A stretch of 64,000 bases of DNA from Aureococcus anophagefferens. Lineage: Eukaryota; Sar; Pelagophyceae; Pelagomonadales; Pelagomonadaceae. A program made the translations under genes and the position numbers. The notes below the pieces were generated by a model. It was not told where the DNA came from, did no database searches, and was given only the letters and a program-made list of their open reading frames with translations. The stretch covers positions 1,903,494-1,967,493 of the forward strand of contig NW_008705564.1 in the NCBI RefSeq assembly GCF_000186865.1, in the 5' to 3' direction. Positions 10,201 through 18,059 of the stretch are shown here, in pieces (within the stretch, counting starts at the first letter, position 1; the number at the start of each line of letters is the position of its first letter).

Positions 10201-10777
10201 CGGCGACGGCGGCGACGCGCCCGGCGACGGCGGCGACGCGCCGCCGCCGCCGCCGGACGCGCCCGCGGCGCCGCGCGACGCCGCGCCCGAGGCCGCCGCG
10301 GACTTCCAGCCCGTCGTCGGCCGGCGCCGGGGCCGCCGCGCGCCCGAGCCCGCGGCGGCGCCGCCCGCGCCGCCGCCGGAGCCGGAGCCGGCGCCCGCGC
10401 CGCCCGCGCCGAGCCCCGCGCCGGAGCCCAAGGCGGCGCCGCCCAAGGGCGGCGCCGTCGTCGTCGTCGCGCCCGTGGGGGCCGCCTTCGTCTCCCGCGC
10501 GCCGGCCGAGCGCCGCGTCGCCGCGGCCGAGCCCGACGCCTTCGTGCCGCCGGAGTGCTTCTGCCCCATCAGCATGGCCCTCATGCAGGAGCCCTACCTC
10601 GCGACGGACGGCCACACCTACGAGCGCGAGTGCATCGCCGCGTGGCTCGAGAACCACGACACGTCCCCCCTGACCAACGACCAGCTCCCCTCGAAGATGA
10701 TCATACCCAACCACGCGCTCCGCTCCCTCATCATGACGCGCTTCCAGCACCGCGAGCACCCGCCGGACCTCTTCTAG
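6103..10777 (+). CDS. Large helical-repeat protein with C-terminal U-box
   Basis: Exons are 6103-6531, 6732-7806 and 8018-10777; both introns are introners and the phases join exactly. The long Ala/Leu-rich N-terminal part (VCLEALARLCEAS; RALLMLSLDAATAADVA) suggests ARM/HEAT-type helical repeats. An acidic and Lys-rich linker leads into a DAPDDGG repeat interrupted by an assembly gap. After the gap the frame changes, so the gap length is not exact. The C-terminus is a clear U-box (CFCPISMALMQEPYLATDGH...YERECIAAWL...TSPLTNDQL), the E2-binding fold of ubiquitin ligases. An E3 ligase whose repeats bind substrates is the likely role. The start at 6103 is the first ATG after the divergent promoter. 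Confidence 0.75.
6532..6731 (+). mobile_element. Introner 1 (family A), acting as intron 1 of the U-box gene
   Basis: The target duplication GTCTGCCT (6532-6539 and 6732-6739) flanks a 192-bp element with perfect 14-bp terminal inverted repeats GGGCAGGACAAGAG. The first copy of the duplication supplies the GT donor and the element ends in CAG. Removing 6532-6731 (200 bp) joins ...EPVARA to VCLEALA in frame. The element lies in the reverse orientation relative to most other family A copies, in gene-strand terms. Confidence 0.93.
7807..8017 (+). mobile_element. Introner 2 (family B), intron 2 of the U-box gene
   Basis: The duplication GCCACGAG (7807-7814 and 8018-8025) flanks a 203-bp element with terminal repeats CTGTGTGGAAATCAA and its complement. 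Exact restoration of the coding sequence (AHR-HEPTLL) requires a GC donor taken from the duplication and the element's terminal CAG as acceptor. The intron is 211 bp, the same size as two other family B introns in this window. Confidence 0.92.
9440..10155. other. Assembly gap inside a 21-bp coding minisatellite
   Basis: There are 716 undetermined bases. Both edges sit in the same repeat, encoding (G)DAPDDGG/GDAPGDGG units of about 21 bp that run from about 9345 to 9439 and from 10156 to about 10240. The reading frame before the gap does not match the U-box frame after it, so the gap size is nominal and the true array length is unknown. Confidence 0.95.
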
Positions 10778-10859
10778 GGAGCGCCGCGCCCGCGTAAGCC
10801 TCCTTTTCTTGGCTTGCGCTTGAAAAGCCCGCGTCCGACGGGAACCACAGCACATTTTT

Positions 10860-11753
10860 TTAGAGCCCCGCGGACCCGAAGTCGAAGGGCCGGCTGCCCG
10901 GCGACGTCCTCGGCGGCGCGGCCTTGAGCTTCTTGTTCTCCGCCTCGAGCGCCGCGAGCTTCTCCGCCATGGCCGCCTCGCGCTCCTTGAGCTCGTCGAG
11001 CTGGGACATCTTGTTGTTCTCCGACTGGACCAGGGCCTGCGCGAGCTCCTCCTTGTCGAGGAGCTCCTCGCGCGTCCGCGACAGGTCGCGCCGCGCCTCC
11101 TCGGCGAGCGCCGCGGCGGCGGCGGCCTCGGCGAGCGCCGCGTCCCGAGCCTTGGCGTCGCGCGCCGCGGCGTCGCGCGCCTCCCGGAGCGCGAGCGCCG
11201 CGCGGCCCCGCTCCGCGCTCTCCTCGAGGCGCGCGCGGTTCGCGGCGACGCGCTCCGCGCCGGACAGCTCCCGCGGCGCCGCGGCGCGCGCGGGCGCCGG
11301 CGCGGTCGCCGGCGCCGCGGTCGCCGGCGCCGGCGCCGCGGCCGCGTCCCTCGGCGCGCGCGCTTTCCAGCAGCCGCAGCACATGGGCAGCGCCGCCTTC
11401 TCGCCCTCGTGCGGCTCGCCGCAGTGTTTGCAGACCCAGCCGTTCGTCCGCGGCCGGGACGGCGCGACCTCGAGGCGCTTCTTCTTTTTCTTCGCCGACG
11501 ACGCCGGCGCGGCCCGCTTCGGCGGCGACGGCGGGTGCCGCGGCGACGGCGATGCCTTCGCGGGTTGCCGCGGCGGCTCCCGCGGCGGCGACGGCGACGC
11601 CTTCGCGGGTTGCCGCGGCAGCGACGCGCGCCGCGTCTCCTGCGTGTCGCGCCGCGACTCCTGCGTGTCCGGCGACGCCTCGTCCTCGGACGACGAGTCG
11701 GAGGTATCGTCTGGGAAGATCTTCGTCGACTTCTTCTTCTTCTTGTGGTCCAT
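10860..11753 (-). CDS. Zinc-ribbon and coiled-coil protein, unknown function
   Basis: This 297-residue protein has a Lys-rich start, an acidic Ser/Glu/Asp patch and a duplicated PRQPAKASPSP segment. A single putative zinc module follows (VCKHCGEPHEGEKAALPMCC; C-x2-C, 14 residues, C-C-x-C). After an Ala/Pro linker comes a C-terminal coiled coil of Ala, Arg and Glu (about 185-280). The domain order suggests a nuclear or cytoskeletal adaptor, but no family is recognised. It is convergent with the U-box gene (82 bp between stops). Confidence 0.6.
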   Translation of the reverse strand: MDHKKKKKSTKIFPDDTSDSSSEDEASPDTQESRRDTQETRRASLPRQPAKASPSPPREPPRQPAKASPSPRHPPSPPKRAAPASSAKKKKKRLEVAPSRPRTNGWVCKHCGEPHEGEKAALPMCCGCWKARAPRDAAAAPAPATAAPATAPAPARAAAPRELSGAERVAANRARLEESAERGRAALALREARDAAARDAKARDAALAEAAAAAALAEEARRDLSRTREELLDKEELAQALVQSENNKMSQLDELKEREAAMAEKLAALEAENKKLKAAPPRTSPGSRPFDFGSAGL

Positions 11754-11813
11754 TGTTAGCCGGTCGCTGCGCCGGCGCGAGCTATCCTTCGGAGCCCAAA
11801 GCCCGCGAGACAA

Positions 11814-11823
11814 TCTCGCGAGA
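11814..11823. promoter_or_regulatory. Perfect palindrome TCTCGCGAGA upstream of the zinc/coiled-coil gene
   Basis: The 10-bp palindrome TCTCGCGAGA lies about 60 bp upstream of the ATG at 11753, in a 215-bp spacer. The same string is a known core-promoter element in mammals. Its function in algae is unknown to me and a single hit in GC-rich DNA may be chance. Confidence 0.25.
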
Positions 11824-11968
11824 CAAGAACTTGTTTGAACTTCACGATCACCCGCTCGCACCCGCCCCAGACGGGCGTGCGCGGTCGGCAAGAGGCTTGC
11901 AAGTCGTGCTCTGGGCCTCTGCCCGCCCGCATCCGCAAGCACGCGCCGCGTCGCATCGACAATCGCGC

Positions 11969-13195
11969 TTACCCCGCCCCCGCGTAGGCCGCGCTCGCGT
12001 CCCAGAGCGCGTCGGCGAGCGCGTCCGCGTCGCGCGGGAGGCCCGGCGCCTCCGCGCGGCAGTCGGCGACGTAGGGGCTCCGCCCCGCGTTCTCCGCCGC
12101 GGCGAGCTCGGGCGCGAGGGCCGCGTGGACCGTGGCGTGGGCGCCGTGGGGCGGGAGCTTCTGGAAGAGGAGCCAGCAGGGCACCGCGAGCGCGTGGGCG
12201 GCGCGGACGGGCCACGGGAGGCTCCGCGTGACGTCCGTGTAGACGCAGCCCGGGTGCACGGCGATGGCGGCGACGGCCGGCCGCCGCCGCGCGAGGGCGC
12301 GCGCGTGGAGCACGTTCATGAGCTTGGACAGCGCGTAGCGCGGGAAGAGGCCGTACGCGCGCGCGTCGCCCCGGAGGTCGGCGACCGCGGCGCGCCGCGC
12401 GGCGGCGTCCGGCAGCGCGTCCAGGGCCCGCGCCGCGACGCGGTGGAGGCTGCTGCTCACGACGACGACGCGGCAGTCGCGGCCGCGCGCCGCGTTCGCG
12501 GCGAGCGTCGGTCCCAGGAGCTCCGCGAGGAGGAAGTGGCCGAGGTGGTTCGACGCGACGGTGGCCTCGGCGCCGCCGCCGACGACGCCGTAGGCCGGCC
12601 GCATGACGCCCGCGTTGAGCACGAGGAGCGCCAGGTCCGGCGCGGCCGCCGCCGCGGCCGCCGCGTAGCCGCGCACGGACGCGCGGTCGTCGAGCTCGAG
12701 GCCGGCGCCCGGGAGCGCGCGCGCGCGGCCGGGCCCGCGCGCGGCGGCGTTGATGCGCGCCGCCGCGGCGGCGGCCCGCTCGGGGCTCCGGCCGGGCACG
12801 ACGACGTCGACGCCGCGGCGGCAGAGCGCGACGGCCGTCGCCAGGCCGATGCCCGCCGTCGCGCCGGTGACGAGCGCGACGGTGCCCGGCGCCGCGCGCC
12901 GCGCCGTCGGCGACCGGCCCCGGGCGTTGTGGGCATAGGTGGCGAAAACGCCGACGACGAGCACGACCGCGCGAAACGCCGGCGCGTCGCGCAGGGCCAG
13001 CGCCGCGCCGCAGCACGCGAGGCGCGCGGCGGTCCACCGCAGCCAGCGCAGGCGCTCGGCGGCGGTCGCGAGCTCCTCCGTGCGCAGGCGGAAGAGCAGG
13101 CCCGACGCGGCGTAGCCGGCGACGATCTGCAGCGGCTTCGCACAGGCCCAGGCGGCGGCGGCGCGCAAGGACATCGTCGCAAAAGCTTGTGGCAA
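11969..13195 (-). CDS. Membrane-associated short-chain dehydrogenase (retinol-dehydrogenase-like)
   Basis: The 408-residue product has an N-terminal hydrophobic region of about 100 residues with probable membrane helices (AFRAVVLVVGVFATYA). The Rossmann SDR domain follows, with the cofactor motif TGATAGIG, the NAG structural motif (VLNAGVM), the catalytic Ser strand (VVVVSSSLHR) and the Y-x-x-x-K pair (YALSK). This arrangement resembles retinol dehydrogenase/WWOX-type SDRs that reduce or oxidise lipid-like carbonyls with NADP(H). The true start could be 13195 or the next ATG at 13174. It shares a 63-bp divergent promoter with the PDZ-ferredoxin gene. Confidence 0.8.
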   Translation of the reverse strand: MPQAFATMSLRAAAAWACAKPLQIVAGYAASGLLFRLRTEELATAAERLRWLRWTAARLACCGAALALRDAPAFRAVVLVVGVFATYAHNARGRSPTARRAAPGTVALVTGATAGIGLATAVALCRRGVDVVVPGRSPERAAAAAARINAAARGPGRARALPGAGLELDDRASVRGYAAAAAAAAPDLALLVLNAGVMRPAYGVVGGGAEATVASNHLGHFLLAELLGPTLAANAARGRDCRVVVVSSSLHRVAARALDALPDAAARRAAVADLRGDARAYGLFPRYALSKLMNVLHARALARRRPAVAAIAVHPGCVYTDVTRSLPWPVRAAHALAVPCWLLFQKLPPHGAHATVHAALAPELAAAENAGRSPYVADCRAEAPGLPRDADALADALWDASAAYAGAG

Positions 13196-13258
13196 AACGG
13201 CATCATCTTCATCATCTTCGACTCAAACAGGACTTGCAGCGTCCTGCCGGAGAGTCGC

Positions 13259-13888
13259 ATGGCTGGGTCCGGACCGAGGCGGCTCGCATTGCGTCGCGTC
13301 CTGCTGTTCGTCGTCTGCGCCGACGCGTTCCTCGCACCATCGAGAACGACTCGTCGGCGACCGCCGCGCGTGAGCGACGACGCCGAGGAGGTCCCGCTCA
13401 TGGTCGCCGTCGCGGAGATCCCGCGGCCGCTGGGCCTCATCTTGGAGGAGCGCGAGGACGGCCGAGGCGTCGAGATCATCCGCGTGGACCCGCGCGGCAA
13501 CGCGGCGCTGTCGCGCGCGGACGTGCTCGTCGGCGACCGGGTGCTCGCGGTCGGCGACGCCGCCTGCGGGGAGGGCGGCTTCGACGACGTCGCGGGCCTC
13601 ATCGGTCGCTCGCCGGACGTCGTGGAGCTCACGCTGGGCCGCGCGCTCGACGTCGTGCGCGTCGAGTGGCCCAACGGCTGCGTCGTCGGCGCGCGGCCGG
13701 GCGACCGCATGGTCGACCTCGCGGCGAAAGCCGGCTGGGGCGTGCGGTACTCGTGCGCGGGCGGCTCCTGCGGCACCTGCGAGCACCGGCTGCGGACGGG
13801 GACGGGCGAGCGCTACTCGCGCCTCTGCGTCGCGCGCGTCCCGAAGAACGCGCCCGTCGTCGCCGTCGTCCGCGGCGACCGGTATTAA
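13259..13888 (+). CDS. Plastid PDZ-[2Fe-2S] ferredoxin fusion protein
   Basis: The 209-residue product starts with a signal peptide and a plastid-type motif (VVCADAFLAPSR). A PDZ-like domain spans about 55-125 (PLGLILEE, then GDRVLAVGD). A plant-type ferredoxin domain follows at about 130-205, with cluster ligands C-A-G-G-S-C-G-T-C (residues near 165-173) and a fourth Cys in SRLCVARV. The ferredoxin part is complete although short. It probably transfers electrons in the plastid stroma or at the thylakoid, and the PDZ domain may dock it to a partner; that last step is inference. It is convergent with the TTL gene, with 14 bp between stops. Confidence 0.8.
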   Translation: MAGSGPRRLALRRVLLFVVCADAFLAPSRTTRRRPPRVSDDAEEVPLMVAVAEIPRPLGLILEEREDGRGVEIIRVDPRGNAALSRADVLVGDRVLAVGDAACGEGGFDDVAGLIGRSPDVVELTLGRALDVVRVEWPNGCVVGARPGDRMVDLAAKAGWGVRYSCAGGSCGTCEHRLRTGTGERYSRLCVARVPKNAPVVAVVRGDRY

Positions 13889-13902
13889 AAGCGAGGACGC
13901 GC

Positions 13903-16392
13903 CTAGCGCTCGGGGTCGACGTAGCGGGGGAACGCGTCGCGGTCGCCGTCGTCGGGCCGCGCCGCGGAGGGCGACGCGAAGTAGGCCCGGTCGAGGGACC
14001 GGAGGAAGTCGAAGTGGAGCCGGCCCGCGCGCGTCGCGGAGCCCTCGAAGAGGGCCATGACGCCGGCGTCGTCCGCGAGGTCCGGCCGCGCGCCGCAGGC
14101 GTCGCCGCAGTCCACGGGCGGCCACGCGCGGTACCAGCCGCTCGACGCGTGCGCGTTCTCGTGCGCGGCCGCCGCGAGGACCTCGCGGTCGCGGCCGTCG
14201 CAGCCGCGGCCGGCGCAGAAGTCGTCGAGCGCCGCGTCGAGCGCGGCGGCGTAGGCCGGCGCGTGCGGGTAGCCGTCGACGCCGGCGATCTGGAGCCAGG
14301 CCTCCGTGTAGCCCTCGTCGACGTGGAACGTGCGCACGTCCTCGCCCTCGTCCGCGCCGAGCTGGAAGAGGCCGTTCGTGTTGATCTCCTCGAGGCGCCA
14401 GCCGCCGAGGTCCGCGTCCCAGAGCGCGTCGGGCGACAACAGCGCGAAGCGCCGCGACCGCCGCGAGAGCTCGCCGTCGCGCGCGCCGTAGACGCGCGCC
14501 TCGTGGCCGTGGAGCTCGTCCTTGGCCAGGAGGAGCGGCAGGAGCGCGGTCCGCTCGAGCGCGGGCCAGAGCTCGGCCTGCCACGCCGCCCAGGCCGCCT
14601 CGCCGCCGAGGGGCGGCGCCTCGCCGAGCCGGAGCTCCTCGAAGAAGCTCCGCCCCCCGCGGAGGCCGCCGAGGTCCGGCCGCGTCACGCCGGGGTAGTC
14701 GTAGGGCCACGGCCGCGGGAACGTCATGTGCTTGAGGCAGAACTCATTCGCCATCATGAGGATGTGCATGCACTTGGCCGGGAGCGTACTCGCGTTGCGG
14801 GGCAGGCCCCAGCCCTCGTAGTCGACGACGGAGATCTTCCTGCGGGGGGCGGCGGCAAAGGTCCGGGCCCGCGCGCGGCGGCGGCGGCGGCGCGGCGCGC
14901 GCGCGGGAACGCGACGTCGAGGACGTAGACCGCGAGGGGCTCGAGCGACGCGACGAGGGTCCAGAGCCGCAGGTCGAACTTGCGGCGGCCGAGCGTCGCG
15001 GGCCGCGTCACGTAGCGCTGCATCGTGAACTCGCCCGGCTGCTTCGTGTGGTGCTCGCGCTTCTTCTCCTCGAGCGGCGTCTCGCGCGTCGCCCACGCCG
15101 CGACGGCGCCCGCGCTCGCGAGGTCGGCCTCGAGGAGGGTCGCGAGGTGCATGCCCAGGCTCAGGTAGCGCCGCTGGGGCTTGACGATCCACGTCGACCT
15201 GCGCGGGGAACAGGGCGCGAGATTCCCAAGGCTCCTCCCTCGGCCGCGTGCCGCTCGTTTCGGCGCGCGTCGCGACGGGCGATCGTCTCTCGGAGCGCCC
15301 TCGACGCGGGGATGCCTTTGGAACGCTCGCGTCGAAGCGACGTCGCATCACCCCCGCGCCGCGCCGGCGTCGACGGGCCCTCGCGCGCGAGGAGGTCGAC
15401 GAGCGCGTCGATGCCTGTGTGGAAATCAAATCTTCAACCCGACTTCAATGTGCGCGTATTCAAACGGTTCGACCCAAGCTTCTTGGCTGTGCTTCGAGGA
15501 CTCGACGAGAGCAATCGACTCGTCCAAAAATCAATCGAATCGACTTCGATGTGACCGAGCTAGAGAATTCTGAAGTTTGGTCAGGACGTCCCAGCTCACT
15601 GGTTGATTTGCACACAGGTCGACGCCGCCCTCGACGGCGAACCGCGGCGCGCCGTCGACGAGCTTGTGGACCGCGTTGAAGGACGGCGTCGTCCAGGCGC
15701 AGAGGCCCGCCGCCGCCGCGGCGCCGAGCGCGCCGGCGTCGCGGAGCGACGCAGCCGCGCCAGAGCCGCGCGAACGCCTCCTTGTCGCCGAGGACCTCCT
15801 TGAGGCCGGGGATCGACGACACGAGGCTCCCCGCCGGCGCGAGGAGGTAGTTGTGCTCGTGCTCCGGCGTGAACTGGAGGCCCACGTAGCAGTCCCAGTC
15901 CATGCCCTTGGTCTCGAGCAGGCCCATGCGCCGCAGGAGCGGCGCGACGAAGTTCTCGAGGTCCTTCCGCGGGCCCGCGCGGAACTTGCGGCTCGACGCG
16001 CGCACGGGCCGCTGGACGTTCCCGCGGCGCACGAAGCGCTCGCCGCGGCTGAAGGGGAACGACGTCGCGGCCGCGAGGCGCGCCGTCGGCGCGGGCGTCG
16101 GCGCGGGCGTCCGCCGGCGGCCGCGGCGCCCGCGCTTCCCGCGGCGCGTGCCGTTGCGCGCCTTCGACGGCTTCTTCGCCCGCTTCGCCGTCGCGTTGCG
16201 CGGCGCGGGCGTCGGCGCGACCGTCGCGTCGTCGGCGGCGCGGCCGATGGCGAAGAGCTCGGGCTGCGACAGGCGCAGCAGCTGGACGCAGGACACGACC
16301 CACGCGCCGGCGAGCAGCGCGCCGACGAGCCACGCCGTCGTGCCGCGGCGCGCGCCGCCGCGCGCCGCGCGCCGCGCGCGCGTCGCAGGCAT
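13903..16392 (-). CDS. Type II membrane protein with tubulin-tyrosine-ligase-like domain
   Basis: Exons (descending) are 16392-15626, 15414-15375 (40 nt), 15198-14905 and 14839-13903, about 678 residues. An N-terminal membrane anchor (about 18-42) is followed by a basic Thr/Pro stalk. The TTL-like fold is marked by DWDCYVGLQFTPEHEHN, the STWIVKP ATP-grasp strand, RKFDLRLWTLV with PLAVYV, and FALLSPDALWDADLGG leading to LEEINTNG. TTL-like enzymes ligate amino acids to proteins, but the membrane anchor makes tubulin an uncertain substrate. Phases agree only if one extra base near 15759 is ignored, so exon 1 carries an apparent one-nucleotide frameshift. The third intron (14904-14840) needs a GC donor. 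Confidence 0.7.
15199..15374 (-). mobile_element. Introner 3 (decayed family A), intron 2 of the TTL-like gene
   Basis: The flanking duplication reads GTCGACGC (donor side, 15374-15367) and GTCGACGT (15198-15191). The interior still aligns with family A (CGAGATTCCCAA, GGCGATCGTCTCTCGGAGCG, CGTCGAAGCGACGTCG) but is shorter and GC-enriched, and its inverted repeats are largely lost. GT-AG splicing of these 176 bp joins LAREGP to STWIVKP in frame. Confidence 0.85.
15415..15625 (-). mobile_element. Introner 4 (family B), intron 1 of the TTL-like gene
   Basis: A 203-bp element with CTGTGTGGAAATCAA at one end and its near-complement at the other is flanked by GCGTCGAC (15625-15618) and GCATCGAC (15414-15407), one mismatch. 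On the gene strand the donor is GC and the acceptor is CAG, giving a 211-bp intron. The element is inverted relative to gene direction compared with introner 2. Confidence 0.9.
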
Positions 16393-16871
16393 CACTCACT
16401 CACGCGCATCATGCTCTCACAAAATAAAATCATCATGATGGGCTGCCTTTACGCTCTCTCTAGCGCATTAGGCGACGCACCCCGCCTACGCGCCTGCCTT
16501 GGGCGGACGCGGGCACTGGGGGCTGCTCTCGGAAGGGCGCGATACCCGCCACCGGCGTCGCCGCTCTCCCGACCACCGGGATCGCGTCTGGCCACGTGGG
16601 ATCGCGCGGGGTCGCGTAGGATCGCGCGGGGTCGCGCGGCATCGGCGGGGACCGCTCCAGATCGCCCCGGGTCGCCGCGCGGCTCCTAGACGCGGCTCCG
16701 TGCCCCGACGCGTCCGCCCCGCGCGCGCGTCGAGGCGGCGGTGCTTAGGGGCCTCGTGTTCGCTCGGCGGCGCGACGGACGAGTCGGCGGCGGCGGGCTG
16801 CTTGCGGCGCGAGGCGGGCGACGCCCGCGGCGGGTTCGGAACGAGTGCGGGGGCGGGAGGCGTCCTCCGGC
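16393..16871. other. Spacer between TTL-like gene start and RNase II-like gene stop
   Basis: The 479-bp spacer has an AT-rich patch next to the TTL start (CTCACAAAATAAAATCATC, about 16417-16440), likely its promoter. A GC-rich minisatellite follows at 16581-16680. I see no credible coding region in the rest. Confidence 0.5.
16581..16680. repeat. 20-bp degenerate tandem repeat (about 5 units)
   Basis: Consecutive 20-bp units begin with ATCG at 16581, 16601, 16621, 16641 and 16661. The units at 16601 and 16621 are nearly identical (ATCGCGCGGGGTCGCG). The array is intergenic and lies between two genes on the minus strand. Confidence 0.7.
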
Positions 16872-17555
16872 CTAGACGAGGCAGAACTCGCCGTAGTCGT
16901 CGCCGTGCGTGTTGCAGAGCGTGACCTTGGCCGCGTCGACGGCCTTGTGCGCCTTGGCCTTGAAGGCCGCCGCCTCGCCCTTTGCTGATTTGAAGAAGAC
17001 GCGGCCGAGCTCGGACGTCATGATGCGGAAGGTGCGGTAGAGGTCGACGGGCGACGTGCCCTCGTCGAAGAGCTTCGCGATCTCCTTGACGCGGAAGACC
17101 TTGCCGTCGTCCTCCTCTGCCGCGAGCTCGTAGCAGATCTCGAGGACCTCGGGGTCGACGAGGCGCGCCGCCGACGTCGCCAGCACGTCCTCGAAGTCCT
17201 TGATGCGCTTCATGGGGCTCTTGTCGCCCTTGTCGCCGGGCAGCGGCGCCGCGCTGAAGTGGATGTCCTTGGGCGCGACGCCCGCGTGGACCTTCTCGTC
17301 GGCGGTGACGACGTCGTAGCGGAGGCCGCCCTTGGCCTTGACCATGTGCGCGTCGACGACGCCGATGCACGTGTGCTTGTTGAACTCGAACTCGACGATG
17401 GAGCCCTTGCCGAGCGCGTTGACCTCGACGGGCGCCGCGTCGCCGTCGGCGGCCTTGTCCTTCTTGGCGCGCAGCGAAGGCGGCGCCGCGCCCGGGGACG
17501 CGCGCAGGAACGCGCTGGCGGTCGACGCGACGGCGACGGCCACGATGAGCTTCAT
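16872..17555 (-). CDS. Plastid protein resembling the RNase II N-terminal module
   Basis: The 227-residue product starts with a signal peptide ending in an ASAF plastid motif (ASTASAFLRAS). It then shows a small beta domain (GKGSIVEFEFNKHTCIGVVD ... PKDIHF) and a helical part (FRVKEIAKLF, TSPVDLYRTFRIMTSE, RVFFKSAKGE). This order matches the N-terminal region of cyanobacterial and plastid RNase II/R enzymes, where these modules precede the RNB nuclease. No RNB catalytic domain with its Asp cluster follows: the frame ends in TAG at 16872. It may be a stand-alone RNA-binding paralogue or a gene lacking its 3' exons. The family link is from motif memory and is moderate. Confidence 0.6.
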   Translation of the reverse strand: MKLIVAVAVASTASAFLRASPGAAPPSLRAKKDKAADGDAAPVEVNALGKGSIVEFEFNKHTCIGVVDAHMVKAKGGLRYDVVTADEKVHAGVAPKDIHFSAAPLPGDKGDKSPMKRIKDFEDVLATSAARLVDPEVLEICYELAAEEDDGKVFRVKEIAKLFDEGTSPVDLYRTFRIMTSELGRVFFKSAKGEAAAFKAKAHKAVDAAKVTLCNTHGDDYGEFCLV

Positions 17556-18059
17556 TGCGGTGCCTGCGTGCGACGAGAGCCTGTCAGAACCACTCATAGT
17601 GACACGCGTTTCCGCGCGACAAGCAAAAAAAAAATTGCGCCCCTTGTTCAAAAAATAAATACGCGACGCGCACGTTGCGGCGCGCTGCATTGCGAGCGGA
17701 CGCCGGGTGCGCACGGCTGCGGAAGGACAAGATCGAGAGGGTGGAGCGGCTAGCTTCGACCTCGACCTTCTCACCTGCTGACACGGCACGTTCAAGGCAA
17801 CACCTACCGCGCGCACGCGAGCTGATGCGAGTGCCCGAACAAACAGGCCCAATCTCCCGCTCTCCCCCCTCTGGCCAGCCGGCTCAGAGAAAAGCCCACA
17901 ATTAAATCATTTGGCGATTTTGACAGAGTCCTTGACAGAGTTGGACTTGTTGGGCGTACCCCCCCCCCAAAAAAAAACCGACTCGTGCCTTCAACAGGCG
18001 TGCGCCACTCCCGGCGCCCCGCGTCGTTCGGGGAGAGTTAGGGGGGCGGGCGCCCCGGG
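17556..18059. other. Spacer upstream of the RNase II-like gene
   Basis: The 504-bp spacer is AT-richer than its surroundings. It holds an A9 run near 17624, the string AAAATAAATACGCG near 17650 (a plausible promoter region for the minus-strand gene) and a mononucleotide junction of about ten C followed by nine A at about 17959-17978. No coding region is supported. Confidence 0.5.
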
